This document shows, in pieces, positions 57,989 to 64,000 of a stretch of DNA of 64,000 nt. The stretch is taken from the NCBI GenBank assembly GCA_037157565.1, contig JAZHRO010000024.1, forward strand, positions 12,468,501 to 12,532,500. Reading direction: 5' to 3'. Position 1 is the first letter of the stretch; the number at the start of each line of letters is the position of its first letter. Under the pieces are notes generated by a model, which did not search any database, was not told the origin of the DNA, and saw only the letters and a list, made by a program, of their open reading frames with translations. Source of the stretch: Thalassia testudinum (taxonomy: Eukaryota > Streptophyta > Magnoliopsida > Alismatales > Hydrocharitaceae). A program made the translations under genes and the position numbers.

Positions 57989-60801
57989 TGATGGGAACAC
58001 CATCGAGCCATAACTAGCTCAATTTGATCTAATAAAATCAATAAAAACTCCTGCATATCAGTCATAAGGTCTCTTGAGCAGGTTGAATTATTTTGGAAGA
58101 AGACTAGTCTATTTTTGCAATTTTACAAGTAATCCATAAACACAGAATAACCATGGGTATTTTAGGGGTTCATTAAGGGTCATATAGTCATTAATGGTTA
58201 ATAAGGGGTCCTATGAAGACAGGAATGGGTTTTCACATATTTCAGAAATTAAATAACATTTGAAACCCTAAAAACAAATCCGCTTAATCTACTGAGGTTC
58301 TGGTTAGGATAAAATTCACCCAAAAGCTATAAAATTCATAGAAAAATATTCTCTAGGATTTAGTACATTCAATTTGACCATCAGAACCTGTCTTGACCCA
58401 AAATAGAGTCACAGACAGACTATTACCCTTATTTGGTTTTTTACATAAATTACCCAATCAAACTAGGTCAAAACTAAAATCCAACTTCACCATTGGATTC
58501 CTTAGGTCCAAATTAGGTTTCTATCAAAACTTGGGCCCAATCTAAGATTATTTCAACCTAGTTTACATTTTGGTCCAAGTTTGATTTTCTTTATCTCAAA
58601 TGGCCCCTCAGCTTTCGAATTTCCTACACAAAACCCCCCAACTTTATCATCTTCTTCTTCAAAAAGGTCCTTGCTGCACAAAACTCTTAATCCTAAAGCT
58701 CCGGCTACAATCAATCAAGGATTTCTCCTTTATTGATTGATGAAACTTCCTCAAATTTGAACCAGAGCTCCCTCTTGAAATCCTCTTCCAATCAGACCAA
58801 TTCTTGAGCTTCAACTCTTTCCCAATCTCTCATGCGAAAGCATGAGAAATTTGGGTTTCCAAATCCAGCGAACCTTCCAAGTTCAAAAGCTTGATTCCTA
58901 AGCATAAGCCGACTCCCTGAGGCCTATAAAAGGATCCCCATGGCAAACCATTTTCCTCATGCTCGAATTCGATCGGAACCACCCTCAATTCCTCCCTCCT
59001 CTTCGGCCGAATAGCCCCTCGACGTCCAGCGATCTCCCCCGACTCCATTCTTCATCTGTTCACAATACCGGCGACGGATTTATCCTTCCCTCTCTCTTTC
59101 GCGTCATGCTATACTTGCTGATGCCCTTGATGACATCTTCCTCGTCGTTTCCTACTCACTGGAGCATCTTCGTCCCAGTGCAGGCCATACCAGAACCGGC
59201 ATCGCCTCTACTCCCCGTCATTTGTTAACCACCTAGATAAGTTCTCTAGTATCTCTACTTCACAACTACACCAACCACACTTCATTTCGATCGCCGACTC
59301 ACTTGCACGCTCTCCATCTTCCACCTCACCGGCGTACGTCCGGTGAGTTCGCACAGCCACCACGCTCCACCAAATTGGCTGCCACTTATCACTACACCTC
59401 CACCTCGATCCCAGGAGTAAAAGCCCTAACCTAGTTAGGTCAATTGCTCCTCCCAACCGCTCACCGAACACTCACGCCTCTGCACTCACATTTTGAGGTC
59501 GTACGACCTCCTCACTACACCAAATTGGTTGCTACTTATCCCTACACCTCTGCTTCAATCCCACGAGCAAAAGCCCCAACCTAGCTAGGTCAATTGCTCC
59601 TCCCAACCGCTCATCGAACACTCCACCTACGCACTCACATTTTGAGGTCGTACGACCTCCTCACTCCACCAATCACCTCCACGCAGCCTTGGTTACACTC
59701 GTCGTCCACTGGCGACGCTTCTGAGCAGTTTTAACGAGGTCGAAAGACCATTTTATGAATTTTAGGTACTCAGGTCGAACCTACCATTGACGCTGAAGTT
59801 TCAAGCTCACTTGAAGCTTGTTTCAGTGCTCGCTTGCTTCAGGTGCAGGTCCCAGGTAACGTGGAACTGAGCCAACGTCACAACCAGCTGATCAATTGTG
59901 CCTGTTGACTGCGCCTCCGCCACCAATTGACATACGAAGTTGCTTCTACCATGCGTGAACAAAACAGGGACTTTTAGTCCCACATCGGAAGTGGGTAAGC
60001 AGCTAAAGCGGTATAAAAGGAAAACGTGTTTTGGGCTTATCACCTCAGAACACAGGGTGAGGTCCCATTATCCCTCACGCTCACACTAACCTACCTAATC
60101 CGCTCTCACTCCTCGCTCACCACCCTCTGTCAGTGATCCTGGACCCAGGTACACGGATCCCCTGAAAATCCGATTACCCGGTACTCCGCGTTGGCCTTGT
60201 AAATGCGGGAAAGATAAGGGAGAGAGAAAGTGTGGGGAAAGGGGGGTTTTGCCCTTCTGTGCGTTGGCTAACACTTAGCCAAATTTTGAGTGTTCTCCCC
60301 CTGTGCGTAAAGTGAAGAAAAAGAAGAGGAAAAGCCAACAAAGAAAAGGTAGAGAAAAAAGAGAAGAAGAAAAGAAGAGGAAGCAGCCAAAGAGAAGTAT
60401 AGTGCCTTCGCACTATAGTACAGTACCTTCTGAGCACTTAAGCCATCTGATAAGGAGTTCTGATAGTGTACTGTGCGCTTGGTTTGCTTAATAGATACTA
60501 TTTGGATATTTGTTATTATTGTATAAGGGTAATTAGTGATTGAAATCACCATTTTACCCTATTATTTTTTGTACATTGGAACTTAAATTCTTGATATATC
60601 ATTCTCGAATAATTCTGAATTAAGTTTTGGTTGAAATTACTCATATATTTGATTTAAATTGTGATCTTGAGATTAATTGCAAAACTTGCTCCCTGCGTTC
60701 GACCTCGGATTTCTTTCGAGTATAAATTGTATATGTTTTCGCAATATATTGGCTATACTACAACGCAATGACTTTTCAAACACCGATTTATTGCATCAAC
60801 A
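57989..60801 (+). mobile_element. 5' LTR of a truncated family A element (2813 bp)
   Basis: It starts TGATGGGAACACCATC and ends CATCAACA; three bases later TGGCACTGTTGACAGGA (60805-60821) is a decayed tRNA-Asp primer-binding site, so this is a 5' LTR and not a solo LTR. A TATAAAAGG box is near 58925. The snRNA-type element AGTCCCACATCG is at 59976-59987, and TATAAAAGG starts at 60012, again after 24 nt. CTTAC precedes it; no right partner was found. Confidence 0.85.
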
Positions 60802-61145
60802 TTTTGGCACTGTTGACAGGAAGCAACGCGCAATTTGATCTCTTTGATTGCAATTTCTGATCTAGCACTGACTTGCTTTATCTCTTTTGGCTGTGATCTG
60901 TGACGAGGGGTGATTCCTTGGAGGAAGATCAGCCACACATCAAACTCTCCAGGGGCAGGTAATCTCATCTTCTTCTCCATTAAAGCCCCTAATCTTGAGA
61001 AAAGATAAAAAAAGGGGAAGAAAATCAATTAGGGACAACTTGCTTTTTATTATTAGAATCAATTCTCACAAGTTGCCTAATTTGATTCTTTTGTGAACAA
61101 ACCCTAACCCTGATTTCTACACAGACTTAGGGTTTAAGGTATGCC
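60802..61145 (+). mobile_element. leader fragment of the truncated family A element
   Basis: Starts with the decayed primer-binding site and matches the leader of the complete element around 33480-33740 (AAAAAAGGGGAAGAAAATCAA, CACAAGTTGCCTAATTTGATT-type words, TTAGGGTTT). It stops near 61145, where unrelated sequence begins; gag and pol are absent. Confidence 0.65.
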
Positions 61146-61595
61146 TTGTTTTACTTATCCCGCGCGCACGCAACACGCACACCGCCTCTCTCCTCACCCC
61201 AAACCCTAACCCTTTCATATTTAAACCCCCACACCCACACCACTCTCTCCATCACCCCCAGCCACCACCTCCATCTTTTCCCTCCTGCCGATCGGTACCT
61301 TCCTCCCAGCCTCCAGCGCGGCGAGTGGAGAGGAAGAAGAGAGATAGGATGCGGAGGAGGAGGAGAGGGGAGCAAGAGCGTGGGAGTAGCTCAAGGGGAG
61401 AAGCTCGTGAGGGAGCCATGGGAGCTCAGAGGAGCTCGGGTGGGAGTAGTCAAAGATGCGTGCGAGGAGGAGGAGCTCACAAAGGTGAGCTTCACGACCT
61501 CCTGAAGCTACTGGCATAGCAGCTGTAGGCGGCGCAAAGGGGTTCACGCGGAGAAGGCTTGCGAGAGTTCTGCGTACTGGATATTTTCCAGTATT
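61146..61595. other. no gene recognised; GC-rich, promoter-like composition
   Basis: Contains AACCCTAACCC near 61200 and TATTTAAACCCCC near 61220, then frames open on both strands through composition bias. The minus frame 61221-61610 has no domain. It may be the promoter part of another LTR. Confidence 0.35.
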
Positions 61596-61596
61596 A

Positions 61597-62004
61597 GACG
61601 TCTGAAGCACATCCCAAACGTTTGGAATAGTAGGGGGACGTCCGGAGCTGAAGCCGGATGTCTGAAAGCATGCTTTGTGCCAAGGTATGTACTACTTCAC
61701 GGTTTCTGGCCATCCAAGCCTTACCGCAGGAGATTTGTTCAACCATTTTTAGCTCTGCGCATGCGTACGTAGGGGCAAAGCATTGGAAGGGTGCACGGTT
61801 CGCCCTTTGAGGTGTTTTTGGATGTCTGGACACGTTGACAGACGTCTAACTGCACTCCCAGATGATCGGAAGTAGAGTCCGACGTCTGGAACTCCCCTCA
61901 GACGATCGTGGAAGGATCCGAATGTCCGAGGAAGCCGTAGAAAACCCAGGGTGAGTACTGACATCTTTTAAGATGTCCGGGACTAGTTCCAGACGTCTGA
62001 TTTT
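61597..62004. repeat. phased 20-bp array of GACGTCTGGA-like motifs
   Basis: The motif (G/A)A(C/T)G-T(C/T)(C/T)GG recurs exactly 20 bp apart at 61597, 61617, 61637 and 61657, then at 61821, 61841, 61861, 61881, 61901 and 61921, and again at 61972 and 61992. About ten bases are conserved and the other ten vary. The middle part (61680-61818) does not keep the pattern. Confidence 0.75.
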
Positions 62005-62068
62005 GGACAGTGTGCGTGTTTTTGGCCCATTTAGGACCCAAACGGAATAGGATTTCCACAAACGAACC

Positions 62069-64000
62069 TGTTGCAGTGCTTTGTTAGGCTTTTTAGTCAG
62101 TCGCATTGTAGTATAGGTGACCAAGCGTAGACAACAAATAAGAATTTATAACTCGAAACTCAAAGTATCCGAGGTCGAACACAGGGAGCAAATGGAATTT
62201 ATTCACTAATCTCAATAATGTAATTGAACACTTAAAGTTACTCAAAACCTAATTCAGAATATAAATGCAAGAGTTTATGAATTAAATTTATAGCAAAAAT
62301 AGAAGAGTTGGACGTCTGATAATAGGATCAGACGTCTTAAATGATGGCCTCTTATTTTCTTCTCCTTGCAACTTTCTCTTCTTCTTCTTCTTCCTTCTCT
62401 TTCTGTTTCTGCTTCAGTTGCTTCTCTTCTGCCTTCTTAGCTTTTGCTTTCCTTTTCTTCGTCAGCCTTGCCTCTCTTCTTCCTTGCACAGTGCCTTTCT
62501 CCTTCTTCTTCCTTTGCGGGTCTTCTTCTTTCTTTCTTAGCTTCTTCCTTCTTCAGCCTTAGCTTTTCAGCTACGCCTTCCTCTTCCTTCTTCTTCCCTG
62601 CACACACATCGAAGAGCAAAACCTACCCCTACCCACCCCTCCATCTCTCTCTCTGTGTATCTCTCTTCGGTACGCTCTCCCAAAGCTGGGTAATCGGGTC
62701 GATCGCGTGCCCGGATCCAGGCGCACCGATGTGGGTGTGGTGCACGAGGAGTGCACGGCTTAGGGTTAACGGGTCGGGTGCTAGGTCCGTGGGGGAATGT
62801 CACGGACGAGGAGTGAAGGGGGTCGAGGGACCTCACCCCTGTGTCTCTCGAGGCAACTAGAACAAAACACAAAATCAATATAAGCGATGCACCTCACTCC
62901 TGCTTTTCCGAGGTGGGACTAAAACTCCCACTCGCTTTTCTCGCTCCCGCAAGTGAGGTTCTTCTTCCAATTGCTATAGCTGGGCGCCTCGCAGAGCTAA
63001 TTGCCTGGACAGATGAATGCACGAGACCAACACGCCTTCTGGACCTGGGACCCGGGAGTGCTTCAACTTGAAGCAAGCTTGCGAGCTCCTTCGAGCTGTC
63101 GCTCATGGCGGTGGAGGGGTCAGATCTGAACTTCACAAAGGCGGCCTTGCGGCCTCGTTAAACCAGATCGGGAGCTTCGCCATCTTACGGCGAAGGTGAG
63201 GTGGTTGGTGGCTAGTCACGGGGCGGCCTAGGCGTGCGTGCCTGGTCGCTCTGTGGCTGGGCTTATGGGTTAGGTCGGGGGAAGCGTGGAGTGCATGTGG
63301 CGGTCTGTGAGTGGGTGGAAAGTGTTCAGTGGTTGATGGCAGAGGTGAAGAGGTTGGTGACGAGACGTGTGGAGGTGTGGAGTGATTGATGCGTCCAGCC
63401 GGAGGTCGACCGGAGATGGAGAAGATGAGGGTGGACAGTGGCAGTCGAGGGATGTTTTGTGAAATAGAAGGAGGGGAATTGAAGAGGGGATAGAGAGGAA
63501 TAAGTCTAACCTAATTAAGTGGATGAAGAGGGAGAGTTGGCGGCTGGCTGTATCTGCTGTCGCCGGAGAAGACGGTGTCCAGTGGAGGGAGATGGCGACG
63601 ATGAAGGGTCTAGAGGTGCGCACGCAGGTGTTGCGCGATGCAGAGGAAGATGGTGAGGGCAACTCTACCACTAGTAGTGTGGCAGAGCGACGAAAAAGAG
63701 GAGGGAGGCTCGCCGGAGCTCGCTGGACTACTTGACCGGAGGAGAAGATGAAATTGGGGTGGATCTCTGGCCAAGTAGAGCTGAAGAGATGCGGCTGGAG
63801 TTGAGGATCCTTTTATAGATGCTGGCAGGGGTTCCTGTGCTTGGAAGACAAGCTTCTGAGTGCGCGAATCCTCGCTGGAGATGGAAACTGTTGGAAACCC
63901 AAATCTCTCGTGCGTTTGCACGAGAGATTGGGTGCAAATCAAATATTAGGATCGAGCTTAGATGGAAGGGAATTCCTCAGAGAATCTCCTTTCCAAATCT
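62069..64000 (-). mobile_element. family A LTR, cut by the window end
   Basis: On the minus strand its end lies at 62069 (CACTGCAACA) and the rest runs off the window. It contains a GACGTC motif pair 20 bp apart (62311 and 62331), the upstream element AGTCCCACCTCG at 62909-62920 with a TTATATT box after 24-26 nt, the hairpin CTTCGCC/GGCGAAG near 63175-63196, and TATAAAAGG near 63815. No primer-binding site lies beside its end, so it is a solo or a 3' LTR. Confidence 0.8.

Noticed and set aside
55001..60801. The two neighbouring family A LTRs as the ends of one element
   Set aside because: They are in opposite orientation, one has its own ATAAG duplication, and the 298 bp between them belongs to family B.
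61190..61215. Telomere-like CCCTAAA words, also near 2430 and 50700
   Set aside because: Only two or three imperfect units in each place; ordinary AACCCTAA words of plant repeats.
61597..62004. Possible CRISPR array from the regular 20-bp spacing
   Set aside because: The conserved part is only about ten bases, degenerate, and in plant nuclear DNA with no cas genes; not a CRISPR.

Overview
This window reads as nuclear DNA of a flowering plant. It holds spliced relics of two plant enzyme genes, many plant LTR retrotransposons, a LINE, a tRNA-derived SINE and several MITEs. I cannot name the species. Codon-by-codon reading found no intact host gene: the enzyme genes are both damaged, and the only long open frame belongs to a retrotransposon.

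Layout. 1-4.2 kb is old repeat debris, including the end of one LTR element with its primer-binding site. 4.2-6.4 kb is a tandem array of 90-bp monomers organised in larger units. 7.3-11.6 kb is a decayed PIF/Harbinger-type cluster (Myb/SANT-like protein, DDE transposase, two GRF zinc-finger relics, second SANT-like relic). 14.3-18.2 kb (minus strand) is an ADP-glucose pyrophosphorylase large-subunit pseudogene with eleven readable exons and a one-base deletion. 20.0 kb holds a SINE with target-site duplications. 21.3-28.4 kb is one solo LTR that carries a second, inverted solo LTR and a probable third insertion. 29.8 kb holds a Tourist-like MITE whose empty site is also in the window. 30.6-44.2 kb is a complete 13.6-kb Ty3/gypsy Athila-like element with 2.65-kb LTRs and a perfect 5-bp target duplication. 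44.9-47.8 kb (minus strand) is a dihydroflavonol-4-reductase-like pseudogene. 48.6-51.0 kb is AT-rich and carries a MITE and a foldback. 52.0-53.0 kb is a 5'-truncated LINE. 55.0-64.0 kb holds three more LTRs of the Athila-like family, one of them a perfect solo LTR.

The same LTR family ('family A' below) occurs at least eight times and ties the window together. Six LTR copies compared in detail keep a plant snRNA-type upstream sequence element (AGTCCCACATCG) followed, after 24 nt, by a TATA-like box. This is the spacing I know from plant U6 promoters, and it lies about 0.9 kb downstream of the LTR's ordinary TATA box. This conserved second promoter, together with a nearby hairpin and a pair of GACGTC motifs exactly 20 bp apart, is the observation I would check first.

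Limits: all alignments, substitution counts and exon boundaries were made by eye. Family names rest on remembered motifs, and no search was run.
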